Assembly (NCBI RefSeq): GCF_032884065.1
Contig: NC_088867.1
Location: 60,082,317 to 60,146,316, forward strand
DNA length: 64,000 nt
Source of the DNA: Artemia franciscana
Taxonomy: Eukaryota > Arthropoda > Branchiopoda > Anostraca > Artemiidae
Reading direction: 5' to 3'
The position numbers were made by a program, and so were the translations under genes. Numbering within the stretch: position 1 is the first letter of the stretch; each line of letters begins with the position of its first letter. Under the pieces are notes generated by a model. That model did not search any database, was not told where the DNA came from, and was given only the letters and a program-made list of their open reading frames with translations. Below are positions 1 through 12,842 of this stretch, in pieces.

Positions 1-1959
1 TATAGTGGAAAAACCGTAGTGAATCGCAAGTTCTTGGACACTAATACATAAACAAAAACGTTTGGGGGATAGGCCCAGAATCCGAGCCCCAACAATTAGC
101 CGAAACTCTTGTTTTTGGTTGGCTTCTACTATACTTATAAGTCATACTTGTAAATCTATACATAAATCTATACTTGTACGTCATTGGGCCCCAGTGCAGA
201 GAAAAAAAACAACAACAAAAAACATTACTTCGCCTGGAAATAGGACAAGAATAAGGACCAGTAAAGGATTTCACAAAAAATTATACCTTACAACCCTACA
301 TCCCAGGGTCAACGGGACAATAATATACAAAATGAGCGAGGCTCTCCAAATATAGACCCAAAAAGGGGTCAAAACTTTGTTTTAATCGGCTTGTAACTTA
401 TTTCTTCTAGTCCTTAGGTCTTCCGGGGATCGTTCCGGGACGAAGGAGGCTTTAAATTTTTGTGGTAGAGGGAAGGCACTAGAAGGCCCGAAAATGGGGG
501 AAAAGCCTCTGTTTATGATCGGCTTGGGACTTGCACCTACACGGCTTGGGGGATATTTTAGATTGATGGCAAGATTCCCCTTAAAGAGAGCTGAAAAATT
601 TCTATTTTGTCTTTGAGGCAGTTGGCACAAAGATCCTTGGACATACAACCAAAAAGTATCCGTTACGGTTAAGTTACGTTTTTTATTGTATGTATTTTAT
701 AAAAGTGCTTTATTTTATTTTGTGTGGCCCACTACAAGCCAAGCTTCTTGGGTGACTGAACCACTTTAGGTATGTAATAGTTTTTTTTAGTATTAATAAA
801 ATGGTTGAGTTAATATTTATGGTTAAGTAATAATTAATAAAATGGAAGCTATCTAGAAAAGTCAACTCAAACAAGGATTTTTGATTTGGGTTAGGTTCAA
901 TCAAGGTAATTTACATTAGTTCTGGTTTAAATTAGATAATTTAAAACAAAAATAATGCAACTTAGGATAATTTAACCGAACTTAAATCAAAATTCAATGT
1001 TTGAATCGTTGCTTCGTGTATGAACCTTTATATTGACTGCCTGCCTTTACTGTCTGACTTGGTTTACAGTTGACTTTGACTGCCCATTTGGGCAGTCAAG
1101 GCCCATTGGGGCAGTCAAGGCCTTTTACAGGCCCATTTGGGCTTTCCTGCAGTCGAAGGTAGTGTGTGATTTATAGTAATTTTGTTTAATAAATTATTTG
1201 TGAACTTAAAAAAAAAAACTTAAAAATATGAATGGATAATGTGGATTTCTGAGATAGTGGTTTATTACATATCTTGCACGTGTAAGACTTGTCTTCAAAA
1301 TGCATTCTCAAATGGGTATGTAAGTTAGAAACCCGAGAACATGTCTTAGCACATATCTTACCAGAAAAAAGTTTTTCTCCGTCGAGAACTGTAACGGAGT
1401 ACGGTTATGTTCGGATACGAATGGAGTTCAGTTACGAACTGTAAACATACAATGAAAAAGTTCGTCCAACAATGGGGCCCAAAAAAGACAAAGTCTTTCG
1501 GCTTAAAAAGTTACATCCATTAGTCCATGGGACGAGACGGCCTAAAGAATGAAATAAATTAGAACCGGACACAGAACCCATAAAATGAGCTTAAGAGGGT
1601 TTATGGGTAACATACGATAACGTCATTTTTATTTGTGGTAATTTTTCTTCCTTTTAATTTGAGCCGATGAGCCTTTTTAATATCAGTTCGTCTCAGGCTC
1701 CATTTCATTTGAAATTACGGACAGAAACAGGCTTAAACCGAACAGAAATCATAGGCTGCGAAATAGCGCTGCCTAAGTAAAGAAAGATATTGGCACAATG
1801 TATTATTTATTTATTTTTAGGAGTTTTTTTTTTAGACCAGGGCACTTCGTAAAGAAGTTGTCGTAGAAACTTCAAAAGGTGCTCATTGGATTGGAAATTG
1901 AAGGGGAATTAAGGAAATTATTCAAATTATTCAAATTGAATTATTCAAATTCAAAGGAA
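1..1959. other. AT-rich stretch without recognised gene
   Basis: No frame with family resemblance and no intron-exon pattern recognised on either strand. A short local repeat of gggcagtcaaggccc-like words occurs at 1081-1145. Confidence 0.5.
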
Positions 1960-3690
1960 ATTATGTCTTTGAGAATGGCAACCCCAAAAGCCCTCAGGGC
2001 AAGGGTTGTAAGTTATGCCCGGGGCGTTTAAAGTTTTTTTATGGAAAGGGGGGTTACATACACTTTAGAGGAGCCTCATTTGGTTGAAAATTGGAAGTTC
2101 TATTTCCCTTTTAAGTGTTGAAAGTGATGGAGGGCAACTAGTCCCCCCTTTAAACTACCCCTCTTTTCGTGAAACGCATCTAATTAAAATTATGAGATAT
2201 CTATTTTAAAACAAAATAGTCCAAAGAACATATAACAATGCCTCCAGGGTTGACAAAACCCCAAAGAGCCCTGGGAAAAGGGCTGTAAGTTACGCAATGG
2301 GGGCATACAAGGTTTTTATGGAATGGGTCGTCGTAGAAACTTCAGATGGGGCTCATTTAGTTTAAGATTGGAAGTTGTAGTGACATTTTTAAGAGTCGAA
2401 AGTGATGAGAGCAACCACTCCCCACGCCCATCATATACCCAAAACAAACATCCAAACAAAGTTTTGAGACATCTATTTTTTCAGCATTATTGAAAGGTTC
2501 AGTAATTTTACGTTTGGGGATGTCCCCCCCCCCGAGACCTCAGGGCAAGGGCTTTAAGGTAGGCAATTTTATCATTGTTTACATTTAGTATATATTATTG
2601 ACAAAAGGTATGCATGTTTGACTACTACTTTCCCTAAATACGAAAGGCATTAAGGTGAGTCTTTTAAAGAATGCTAAGGGAAGTGTTGAAATAAATCAAA
2701 GCATGTTATGTGTATGTGGGTTATCAAAAGGGCGTAACTCAGGAATGACTGAGTATATTAATTTAGAACTTTCAGGAAATGATAAGGGAGATGATCATTT
2801 GACCAAAAAGGCAATATGTGCACTCTACTACTATCACTACTATCACTAAAACTACTAATTCTGTAGCAGGTACTACTGAGGTTAAGGATATTGAAATAAA
2901 TATCTGAAGAAATATTGAGGGGAAAGTTAAACTAAAATAAAGCATATTATGCGCATACAGATTGCTGATACGGGTGTATCGGCAATATTTTGGATCGGCA
3001 TATCGTATCAAAAGGAAAATTCAGGGGTATCATGAGTGGGATATCCAGTTGACCAAAAAGCCAAGTTGTACATGCTACAGCCGCTATTAATACTGCTGAT
3101 GCTACTTTTACTACCACTACTAATACAACACTAGCACAGAAACTGCTTCTCCTATTACCACCAAAACTACAATGTGACACTAGTATTATTAAGACTAAGT
3201 CTATGAAGGAAAAATTTGAGAGAATATTGATGGCAAATTCGAATTAACAAAAGACGCTATGTACATTTAGATTGTCAACAGAGCGTATCTTAACAGTTGA
3301 TTTGTGTATTGAGTTGGAACATCCCGTGTTGAAGCGAATGTTAAAAAAAAGTGATATGTGCATACAGCTACTACAGCTACTACAAATATTACTACTACAC
3401 AAGTTATGGGTATTAAGATGAAGCTGGAATAATTAGCCAGATGTTGAACTAAATCAGAACGAACTCTGGTCATGGTGATTGTCAAAAGGTTAACATAGCA
3501 ATACCACAATAACAGATTACATTATTAAGTTAGACCTTTCAGGGTAAGTTGTGGCGGATTTTGAACTAGACAGAAGACACTGTGTGTATACTTTTAATGC
3601 TACTTCTACGGTTACTGTAAATAATGTCACTATGGGAGATAAGCTGAAACTTTTAGGGAACATTTAGGGGGAGTTTCAACTAAACAAAAA
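1960..3690 (+). repeat. Dispersed repeat family E (plus copy)
   Basis: Noncoding. It contains ccctcagggcaaggg-ttgtaagtta phrases, then act-trinucleotide-rich stretches (2820-2890, 3080-3130, 3360-3400), internally repeated every few hundred bases with aaatcaaagcat-gttatg-type words. An inverted, diverged copy lies at about 52030-53560. No long coding frame. Probably a decayed transposon of unknown class. Confidence 0.6.
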
Positions 3691-3693
3691 AAC

Positions 3694-3990
3694 TATATGC
3701 CTGCAGGTATTAAAAGGGGATGTAAACAATATTATAGGCAGCACTGCTCTGTTATAACTAGCAATATCATTGGTATCTTAAAGCAGCTAATTTGATTGGA
3801 AATTAAAAGTTCTGGGGCCCTTTTTAAGATTGGAGCATGGAACATGCTATATGCATGCAGGTATTAAAAGGGTATGTAAACAATGTCATAGGCAGCACTG
3901 CTCTGTCATAACTAGTAATATCATAGGTATCTCAAAGGAGCTAATTTGGTTGGAAATTAACAGTTGTAGGGCCCTTTTTAATAGTCAAAA
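3694..3990 (+). repeat. Tandem duplication, 154-base unit, two copies
   Basis: The segments starting at 3694 and 3848 (tatatgc[c/a]tgcaggtatta) align over about 150 bases with scattered substitutions. Confidence 0.88.
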
Positions 3991-4089
3991 GGGATTACAG
4001 GGTAATCATCTTTCCAATTCTTTTTCCCATAAACAGACTATGTCAGTATAAAACGAACAGAAATTAACTAAAAATAAGAATGTAAAGAA

Positions 4090-4310
4090 CTTCATTAAGC
4101 CAAAAATGGGCAAAATATAATCAAAGAATCTACCAATCGTAACACTACCATAAATCAGCATCAATAAATAAATGATACCCAAAACGAATAGAAATCACAA
4201 TAAATGACTACGTCACACTCAAAACGAGCAGAAATTAACCTGATTAGGGCTCAAAACCCCATGCATTCTCAAGGCCAGGTCATAACTTCCGCTTTACTGA
4301 AAAAATTTAA
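4090..4310 (+). repeat. Dispersed repeat related to 49800-50090
   Basis: Noncoding segment matching 49800-50090 in the order of its words (see that entry). Confidence 0.6.
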
Positions 4311-5465
4311 TGTTTTCACTTTTATAACTTAAATAAATTAAAGACTATTAAGATTTTCAGGAATAAATACGAGAATATGTATATTAGACTGACAATGCAA
4401 ATTCATTTGTAGTTCAAGGCCATATAAAGGCATTTATATGGATTTTTTTTCATATAATTTTTTGCATTATAGGCATTCATTTATTTATGAATTTTTGGCA
4501 TTACAGACATTTGGGTTGCGACTGTTGAAACACAAATGCCGTTGAATTAGAATAACAAGCCTTTTGAAGCACTAAAAGATATTGGCGTAACGAGCGAGGG
4601 ATTCCAGTTTTGAGAAGGCAGTTCTGTGTTGTTTTTTGTTTTTTTGTTTTTTTAAGGACCTTGTCTTAAGAAGTACAGTAAAGGCAATGTGAGAACACGG
4701 AACCATTGGGGTAGTAAGATTCCCCTGGGCTTAGATGATTTAAGCATTCTAGACAAAAATATTATGAAAATAAATGAATTTTTGGAGGTTCGAGAGGTCA
4801 GAATGCAAGAAAATCTTTGAAAATTAATCTTACGAAGAAAAAGTCACTAAGACTAGGAATAAGTGAACGTGAGGAGGTGATACTGGGTAACGAGAAGATC
4901 GATTAAGTGGACAGCTTCATTTACATATGAAGTATACACTATTAAGACACTATTAAGTTGTGACTGTGGATGCAGTGAAGATGTTAAAAGTAGAATAACC
5001 AAGGCCCATGGTGTTTCCTCAGAGTTGAAAAAAGTTTGGAAGAATAGGAAGACAAGTCTGCAAATCAAGATTAGAAAATTGGAAGCTAAAGCGATGACAG
5101 AGGCCAAGTATAGTTCTGAAGCGTAGGAATCATTTATTTTTTAATAGTAGTTTCTGATCGTTTATAGTTTGGATTATTATATGAATTCGTTTCAGCTAGG
5201 CCAAGCATACTTCTGAAGCGCAGGTTTAAGTTATTCTTTAATAGTAATTTCTGATCGTTTTGAGTTTGAATTATTATATGAAATTATTTCCGCTAATTTT
5301 AAGTTTAATATGGTTCTTTCAAAAACTTTTTTTGAAAGTTTTATTTTTTAATTAATCAGCAAGAAATAAGAGGCCTATATGGCTGAAAGCCCACATTATA
5401 TCTTGGTTAGGCCTGAGTATGAAAAGAAAAACGACCAGAAATTAAATTAGAAACAAGTTTTTGAA

Positions 5466-5762
5466 CTGAAAGTAAGGAGCAACATTAAAACTTAAAACGT
5501 AGAGAAATTACTCTGTGAATGAGTGGGTTGCCTATGCCTCACCCCCTCGCTCTTCACTCCAAAGTTTGACTTTCTGTTAAAATTCTTTAAGAACGACTGC
5601 TGCAACACAAATGCCGATGAATTGGAAGAAGAAGCCTTTTTCAAGCACTAAATAACTTTAGCGTAGCGAGCGAGGGATTGAGGAAGACACAGCACCCCTT
5701 ACATACGGAATAATCGATTTGCGCTTTGAGTTTAAATGTTGCTCTTTATTCTCAGTAATTTT
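5466..5762. mobile_element. MITE-like quasi-palindromic element, family B
   Basis: About 300 bases with imperfect long terminal inverted repeats. The left end reads aactgaaagtaaggagcaac then attaaaacttaaaacg; the right end is the inverse (gagtttaaatgttgctc...). Each arm contains a ctcgctctt / agcgagcgaggg box. It is noncoding and adjoins a family C repeat. Confidence 0.75.
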
Positions 5763-6235
5763 CATCGGCCGACTTTGGGGGGAAAAGGGTGTGAGAGGGG
5801 GGCTAGCTGCCTTCCATCTTTAGAACTCTTATTTCCGTTTCATTTCCGTTCGAATAGTCCCTCTTCCAATATTCCAAGACTATTGGTTCGATACGATCAC
5901 CTCTGGAAAAAAAAGCAAAGAAAAAAAAAACTCTTCTGGCCAAAAATACAAAATTCCACATTTTTGCAGATTGGAGCTTTAAAACTACAAAGGAGGGTTC
6001 TCTGATGCACTGAATATAATGGTATGAACTTCGTTAAGATTCCTTGACTTTTAGGAGCTGTTTCCCCCTTTCTATGAAAATCAGGAGCATTTTCTCAGGC
6101 TCTTAGCCTTTGATGGGTAACATAGCCTTTGGTGGAATCAGCATAATAAGCCAATTCTTTTGATGTATTTATTGATGTCAAAATTCTGTTTCTTGGAGTT
6201 TCGTTAACTAATGATTAACGCCGCTCCTTACAGTC
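5740..6235 (-). repeat. Family C repeat, minus copy
   Basis: Matches the reverse of the family C sequence seen on the plus strand at 7575-8290, for example ccaattcttttgatgtattt and the cgctccttacag end. Noncoding. Confidence 0.65.
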
Positions 6236-7420
6236 CCTTAACATGAGCTGTTTGATCACTAAAGTACAAACATGCACTTGAGTGACGGCACACCCTAACA
6301 TCATTATCCAACACCAATACAAAACCACAAAAATCAACAAACAAAATATAAACTAAATAAATGTTATAGATTATCCTTACCGTAAATACAGAGCCGATAT
6401 AGCATATTCCTAACAATGAAATGCATATCATTCTTGACCTGCTAAACAAAATACAACATTTTGCAACATCCAGAGGAATTTCTAACGATGAATCATTAGA
6501 AACGAGTTTTTCCAGCCCTCCCAGCATTATAATCTTCTTAGCATGCACATTCAATTTTGTGCGCAATTGTACAATAAGCGCATCGAAACACTTCCCAGTG
6601 CATCATCAAAAGGCGTTCAAGGAGCCGGAGCGTCAGCCGGACCTGGTTTCCAGTCCTGACAAGGTTGAGATAAATAATAATGAGAACTATTCTACTTTCG
6701 CCGTGTTGAAAAAAAAATTTATTTACTTTATTGGTATTATTTAATAAGCTATCGGAGACTAAAATATATTTTACAGATAATTTGAAAAGAAGATGAATTT
6801 CAGGAAGATGTTAAAAAACCACTTTATTTCCAAACGCCCTAAAAAGTAAAAAAAAATCCGGCCACCCAGAAAATGTTTGTTTTTAGAAATTAAAAATGAC
6901 AGTAAGGACAGTCATAACATAAGAAAGGCGCTATTTTTTTAGCAATGTCAATACAAATGAAAGTGAACGGTCGAAGTAGGACTGGGTTTAGGCAGTAAAA
7001 CTAAAGAACTTTTGTAGTACAGCTTTGCAGTTTCAAATTTTTTTTTATCAATTAATAACTTTTAATGATCTTCAAAAGCTGGCCTTCAAACCTCAGATTT
7101 ACTGATCTTCCGTCTTGTACAGTACTGTAAATCTTACAAATATTTTCAATCTAAGACTGATATGTATTTCTCGATCTCATAATGAAAAGTCTATCTGAAC
7201 TTAATATACACAAATATGATTGTATTTTATATTCTTAAGGAATGTATCTGTTTTGGTGACCCAGGAAACTGATATTTTTATGCATCGGTGTAAACAATCT
7301 AATATATACGGAAAATATGAATTAATAGCCAAAATAGCCAAATATAATTATAATTATATTTATTATAATTATATATATCAAATATAAATATAAAATTAGA
7401 AATATAAATGAATAGCTAAA
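6236..7420. other. No recognised feature
   Basis: AT-rich, no coding exon or structured repeat recognised, apart from an (A/T)-only segment at about 7335-7410. Confidence 0.5.
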
Positions 7421-7423
7421 ATA

Positions 7424-7462
7424 GCCAAGGGGTCGGTACATAATATGTACCGAGCCCTTGGC
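7424..7462. repeat. 39-base near-perfect palindrome
   Basis: Two 19-base arms, gccaaggggtcggtacata and its inverse, with one mismatched pair and a single central base. It lies just before a family C repeat. Confidence 0.92.
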
Positions 7463-7574
7463 TCTTCTGTTTTTTTTTATTTTTCGGGAGGGGGTGGGAT
7501 AACTATGGCACAGAGCTTCTCTGAATAATTTGACTGCAGTTCCAGACGTCAATGTATAACATGGGTTCAAGGGG

Positions 7575-8550
7575 GACCAATCAAACAGTTCGGGGTAACG
7601 AACTGTAGTAAGGAGCGACCTGGCTCAATAGTAACCGAAATTCTAAAAAAAAACGGAATTTTATAACACTAGTTACATCAAAAGAATTGAATTTTAATGC
7701 TGATTTTAAATATATCAGTTTCATTAAGTTTAGACTTACCCATCAAAAGTTACGAGCCAAAGTAAATTTGCCTTATTTTAGAAAATAGGGGGAAACACCC
7801 CTTAAAACTCATAGAATCTTATCGAACATCACACCATCATATTCAGCGTATCAGAGAACCATACAGTACAAGTTTCAAGCTGCTATCTACAAAAATGTGG
7901 AATTTTGAATTTTTTGCCAGAAGACAGATCACGGATGTGTGTTAATTTGTTTGTTGTTTGTTTTTTCCCCAGGGGTGATCGTATCGACCCAGTGGTCCTA
8001 GAATGTCATGAGAGGGCTCATTCTAACGAAAATTAAAAGTTCCAGTGCCCTTTTTAAGTGACCAAAAAACTGGAGGACACCTAGGCCTCCTCCCGCGCTC
8101 ATTTTTCCCCAAAGTCACCGGATCAAAATTCTGAGACAGCCATTTTATTCAGCATAGTCAGATAGTCAGCATAGTCAGATAGTTCAGCATAGAAAACTTT
8201 CCATGGGGCAAGAAAATTTCCGTGATGGGGGCGCAGAATTATTTAGCATTTTTTTTAAAAGAACAATGAAAAAATGAATATGATTTTTTTTTTCAACTAA
8301 AAGTAAGGAGCAGCATTAAAACTTAAAACGAGCAGAAATTATTACGCATATGAGAGGTTCCCCTCCTCCTAATACCCCGCTCTTTACGCTAAACTAACTT
8401 ATTAATTTCAACTATTTATTCTACGGCCTTTGTGATTCAGGGGTCATTCTTAGTGAACTGGGACTAAATTTAAGCTTTAGTGTAAAGAGCGAGGTATTGA
8501 CGAGGGGGTGAGCCCCCTCATATACGTAATAAAACATACGAATATAGAAG
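7575..8550 (+). repeat. Family C repeat followed by MITE-like family B element
   Basis: Family C begins aatcaaacagttcggggtaa and runs to about 8290, ending with the tcaaaattctgagacagcc and agcatag phrases. Family B follows at 8291-8550 (actaaaagtaaggagcagca, ctctttacgctaaa, agcgaggtattga, tatacgtaat). Both are noncoding. Confidence 0.75.
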
Positions 8551-8898
8551 TTTGTTACGTATATTTCTGCTAATAAACAACCAAGAGAGATAAAAATCTA
8601 CAAAAATAAAACTTCAAACGAAACGACGGCCAGTAGAATTGAAAGACTAAAACAACGCGGATATTTCGCCTGTATCTAAACAAGGCGTCTTCAGCACAAG
8701 ATAGAAAATTAAAAGAAAACTAATCTAAAAACAAATAAAAACCACCGCCAATAATAACAAATACAATTGTCGCTACTTATCCACGTAGGGAAAAGCAGCT
8801 ATTTGAGTTACTTCAATGAGAATCAAAGAGCAACTGAGAAAAAATTATGAAAATTGAAACTTAGTTAATTATTCTGTTGCGAAATAATCCTCTTTAAG

Positions 8899-9453
8899 CT
8901 AAAGTTGAAGCAACTCTTTTTTGTCTAGTGGGTAATCTTGTCCCCTGGTGATTGTGTAAAATTTCAATTCCCCATCGACTATTGGTTCATTTTTCAAAAG
9001 AATGTCATAAATTGGGTCAATATTTAAATTCCCTGTGTCTCTATTTATTGAAATATTAGCAAATATATGTTTTTTAATTTCTATAGCCTCCCTCGCCCAC
9101 TGAGAAAAACCTCTGTCATTAGAAATAGCTGTAGCCTCATCTAATTGTATAAAATGTTCGGGATAAAAGAATGTATGTTCAGCTAGAGTCGAAACAAAAG
9201 TTTCGGGAGGCTTTCTTAGTTGTAGGGTTTTTTCTATTGAGTTGCGATGCTTAATAAATCTTTCAGTAAATTATTGGTGAGTTCTACCAATATAAAACTT
9301 TCCACAGGAACAAGGAATTTTATACACCACACTAACTAAATCTCCCTGGGTTAAATCCTTCCCAGAATTAAGAAAACTACCTAATGGTCTCACTGATTGG
9401 AAACAAGTATCAATGTTATGTTTACCTAAAATTCTTTTAAGCATCTCCCCCAA
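8899..9453 (-). pseudogene. GIY-YIG endonuclease domain of the Penelope-like element
   Basis: The segment reads VYKIPCSCGKFYIGRTHQ, the GIY-YIG nuclease signature with the Cys pair (C-x-C) typical of Penelope endonucleases. A TAA codon follows directly; after it the same frame stays open as FTERFIKHRNSIEK and so on to a TAG at 8901-8899, including the downstream HRN part expected of the nuclease fold. The domain nicks target DNA to prime reverse transcription. The single internal stop makes it inactive unless read through. Confidence 0.88.
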
Positions 9454-9629
9454 AGTAGGTACATAAGGTAAAGAAATGAAACTTTTCGCTAAGTTTAATT
9501 CTGTGCACTGTGAAACCCCAATAACCCTATTGTTGTGTTTAACGCGTCTATTTTTTATTATTTCATCAACGAATTAAATCGGGTAGCTATTACAAAATAA
9601 AACATCCCTCAAATACAACAATTTACAAT

Positions 9630-10628
9630 CTAAAACTCCCGGGAACAAATTCTGAAAGCTCTATCCACCAGTGCAATCACAACCCCTCGTTTCACTGAAA
9701 TAGGGTGGCAAGAGTGAAAGTTCAAATACCTATCACTGTGAGTAAGCTTTCTATAAACTGAAAAAAGTAAATGGAACTCACTTTTAATCAATAAGATATC
9801 AAGAAAAGGTAGTTTATCACTTTCTTCAAACTCTACTGTAAATTTTACGTTTTTGTCAAAACTATTTAAATGTTTATGGGAAAGGTCTAAAGACTCTAAA
9901 CCGTGTTTCCTAATGCAGACCACATCATCCATGAATCTGCCCCAGAAACAAGGAGAGAGCCTAAAACTGTGTGTGGCGGAGGTTTCAATAGATTCCATGA
10001 AGAGATTTGCCAACAAAGGGGAGAGAGAGGCCCCCATAGCCAAACAAAACACCTGTTTATAAAATTCACCTCTAAAACCAAAATAAAGAGAATGTTCATT
10101 TGCAAGAATAACCAACTTCATAATGACTTCAATCTCCAAACTCGCCATGGTCACATCTTGTATCAAATCAAAGTACTTTGGTAATTTAATCCTTAATATA
10201 TCCTCGCACTTTTTCACGTTACAATTTGAATACATGGACAAAACATCAAAATTTCAGAGAATTGAATTCTCCTCCAGTGTGAAATTTTTTAACTTATTAG
10301 TAAGATCAGTGGAATTTTTTATATATGATTTTTGTGTTCCTAAGAGTGGACGAAATGCCACCGACAACCACTTTCCTAATTTTGCCGTTGGTGATGAAAA
10401 AGTTGATACAATGGGACGGAGGGGGACTCCTGTCTTATGAATTTTGGGTAGACCATAGATCTTTGGTGCGGAACAACCTCTTGGATAAAATTTATTATAA
10501 AATTGTGGGGTAATGTGTAAATTATTTTCCAGGGACTCCAATTCCTTTCTAATCGACTTTACATATTTATCCGTAGGATCGAAATCCGATTTCTTGTAAA
10601 AAATGGTATCCGAAATGATTGTATTCAT
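9630..10628 (-). pseudogene. Penelope-like reverse transcriptase domain (frameshifted)
   Basis: Two overlapping open segments carry the palm and fingers of a Penelope-type reverse transcriptase. The first (10628-10254) has APKIYGLPKIHKTGVPLRPI, the hallmark motif before the catalytic core. The second (10241-9630) has CLAMGASLSPLLANLFME and the catalytic RFMDDVV, the family's version of the YxDD box with both aspartates intact, followed by LPFLDILL. A frameshift near 10.24 kb separates the two. It once copied the element's RNA at a nicked target; in this copy the frame is broken. Confidence 0.92.
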
Positions 10629-11399
10629 TTTACGATCATAATCATCATGTGTCCATAATTACAACAGTATTGCCTTTATCTGCCCAAGTGATAGTAAGGG
10701 TCTTATCCTTTTTCAAATCAGAAAGTATTTTAATGTCATTTTTTGTTATATCATTATCAATTTTTTTCATGTTAAAAGTCTTAAGTTTCCTTACGATTTC
10801 AGCTCTAAGTTCTTGAGGAGCTTCGACTTTATCAATAGAAGCCATAATTCCTGACTCTACCTTGGAAATTATTTTTGAATAAGAAATTGGGGTTGGAAAA
10901 CAGAATTTAAAACCCTTCAAAAAACTGCCTCTTGTTGACTACTAAGAGTTTTAGACGACAAATTCTTAGTGGCAGGACCCAGACAAAAACGAGGATAAAA
11001 AGTATCCGAATTCTGTAACTTTTCAAACGAAAGTCTATTGAACTTGTCAACCAAACGAACCTTTGACAAATGGAAATCATGGTGAAAAGATCTAACGGCC
11101 ATTTCCTTAATCCTCAGAAAAATGTCAGAAAAGGTTATTCCTAAAAAAAATTTCGACAAAATTTAAGTCTTTGGACAACTTAAAACGTCTTGGTTTTTGC
11201 TCCGAAGTCATGCGATTTAAAGCCATGAGGCTTAATTTGTTTTTTTAATTTTGATTCATTTTCAGTACCAAAATGGGTATTGATTCTAAAAGATTTAGGA
11301 ATCACTGATACCTTCTTGCAATTTTTTAAGAAAAATTGCTGATTTAACAAATTTGCGTGTTATTTAACCAAAGAAAAATAATAATTGACAGAAGCGGCT

Positions 11400-11870
11400 A
11401 ATTGCTGCCCGTAATAATGCTAATAAAAACGTTCGTAAAAATTAGAAGCTCTAGTTGCCTTTTTAAATAACCAAAAAATTGGAGGGTAACTAGCCCTACT
11501 CCTCCGCTTTTTTTTCTCAAAATCGTCCTATCAAAACTATGAGAAAGCCGTTTAGCCAAAAAAAAAAAAAGCAAATTTCGTTTAAGTTATTCATGTGCGG
11601 AGAGCCAAAATGAAAACATGCATTAACTCAAAAACGTTCAAAAATTAAATAAAAAAAAACAAGTTTTTTTACTGAAAGTAACGAGCGATATTAAAACTTT
11701 AAACAAACAGAAATCACTCCGTACATGAAAGGGGCTGTTCCACCTTCAACACCCCTCTCTTTACGCTAAAGTTTTTTACTGTTTTAAAAAGTAGAGTTGA
11801 GACAAAGGGTCAAACATTAGCGTAAAGAGCGGGGCATTGAGGAGGGAACAGACCTTTTATACACAGATTA
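11400..11870 (+). repeat. Family C fragment followed by family B element
   Basis: At 11435-11660 the 3' part of family C (gctctagttgcctttttaaa, ggagggtaactagccc, aaactatgagaaagcc). At 11662-11870 family B (actgaaagtaacgagcga, ctctttacgctaaag, agcgtaaagagcggggcatt). Confidence 0.72.
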
Positions 11871-12402
11871 ATTTTTTTCTGAATTCTTTTCATAGGGGAG
11901 AGTGCAGCTGTGACAAAATTGCAAAAAAAAAGAAGATGAACAAATGGACAATCCAAGAAATTTAGAAGAACCTTGATATTCTAGGAGAGTGAGGCGGGTC
12001 AAGGGCACGAAGGCGAAACCCCACTCTATACGGAACTCATTCTGCCTATTAATAATTTCACCAAGATAAGAAACTGCAATCATTTGCTACATTGGTGAAT
12101 CCAATTAACAAATTGCAAAACCTGACTATTTTATATCGCATTACTTTTCTGTCATTAGCACATAAAAAGAGTTTTTTGATACTAACTACTTGACGCAACT
12201 AATTTGGCCTTGAGGCAAGCAAACAAGAACATGAGAATGCATTGGCGAATCTCTGGAGCGCTTAGCGACTGCGATTGATTATTTCAGCGTCGCGATGAAT
12301 GCTCTGTTACAAGAATCAAACAGGAAACGACTAGACTTTAGTTGAGATAAAAACACTGTGCATTGAAAAAGTTTTTTATTTATTTTCTTTTGATGAATTT
12401 AG

Positions 12403-12575
12403 AATGGAATGGCGATTAAGAATGGACCCAGGGGCGAATCAGCCTTGGGCAATTTCTTTTATAAATGAAGTGAAATCTCGACCAGTGCTCTATGTCAAGA
12501 AGGGAAGATCGAAAACCCCAGGCGAGGATACAAGAAAAGAATGGCAAGAAATCGGGGAGAAGTTTGGTCTTGAGC
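12403..12575 (+). CDS. MADF-BESS protein, coding exon 1: N-terminal half of MADF domain
   Basis: First recognisable coding exon of an Adf1-like MADF-BESS transcription factor. Seen: a pyrimidine-rich tract and acceptor (gaatttag) one base before an ATG at 12404, 57 codons, then donor C|gtgagt. The reading contains AISFINEVKSRPVLYVKKG, then EDTRKEWQEIGEKFGLE, the first two helices of a MADF (Myb/SANT-like) DNA-binding domain: a helix with F/L-I-x-x-V, then R-P-x-L-Y, then W-x-x-I. The split codon C|CA (Pro58) joins exon 2 with exactly the spacing seen in Adf1. The acceptor before the ATG suggests an upstream noncoding exon. An internal Met at residue 7 is an alternative start. The MADF call is firm; the gene's target sites and paralogue name are unknown. 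Confidence 0.9.
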
Positions 12576-12842
12576 GTGAGTAGCCTAGTTCTCTTACTTC
12601 GCATCAAATGAAAGGATGAGTAGGGTGATTTTTCTCAAAAAAAAAAATGGACAAAACCAAAGGTTATTAGTCTACATCTAGGCCCACTCAAAAGGAAACG
12701 CTATTAATTATATAATGCTTACTTATATTGGTAGAGGCAAAGAATTGGGGCTATTGAAAAGGAAAAATTTTCAGAAATCAATTCTTGCTTAGTAGTAGGC
12801 TATGTAGAGTATTTGTAGTAAACACATTTTGAATGAAGCTCT

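Larger units (their letters stand above)
8899..11226 (-). mobile_element. Penelope-like retroelement (RT + GIY-YIG endonuclease), decayed
   Basis: A Penelope-like element on the minus strand. Its order, N-terminal domain, reverse transcriptase, then C-terminal GIY-YIG endonuclease, is specific to this class. The probable start ATG is at 11226-11224 and the final stop at 8901-8899. The coding sequence is broken by frameshifts near 11.14, 10.92, 10.63, 10.24 and 9.63 kb, and by in-frame stops near 9.57 and 9.26 kb. At about 2.3 kb the coding length is near the size usual for the family, so it is a nearly full copy that has lost function. I could not delimit the terminal repeats. It lies left of the MADF-BESS gene. 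Confidence 0.92.
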
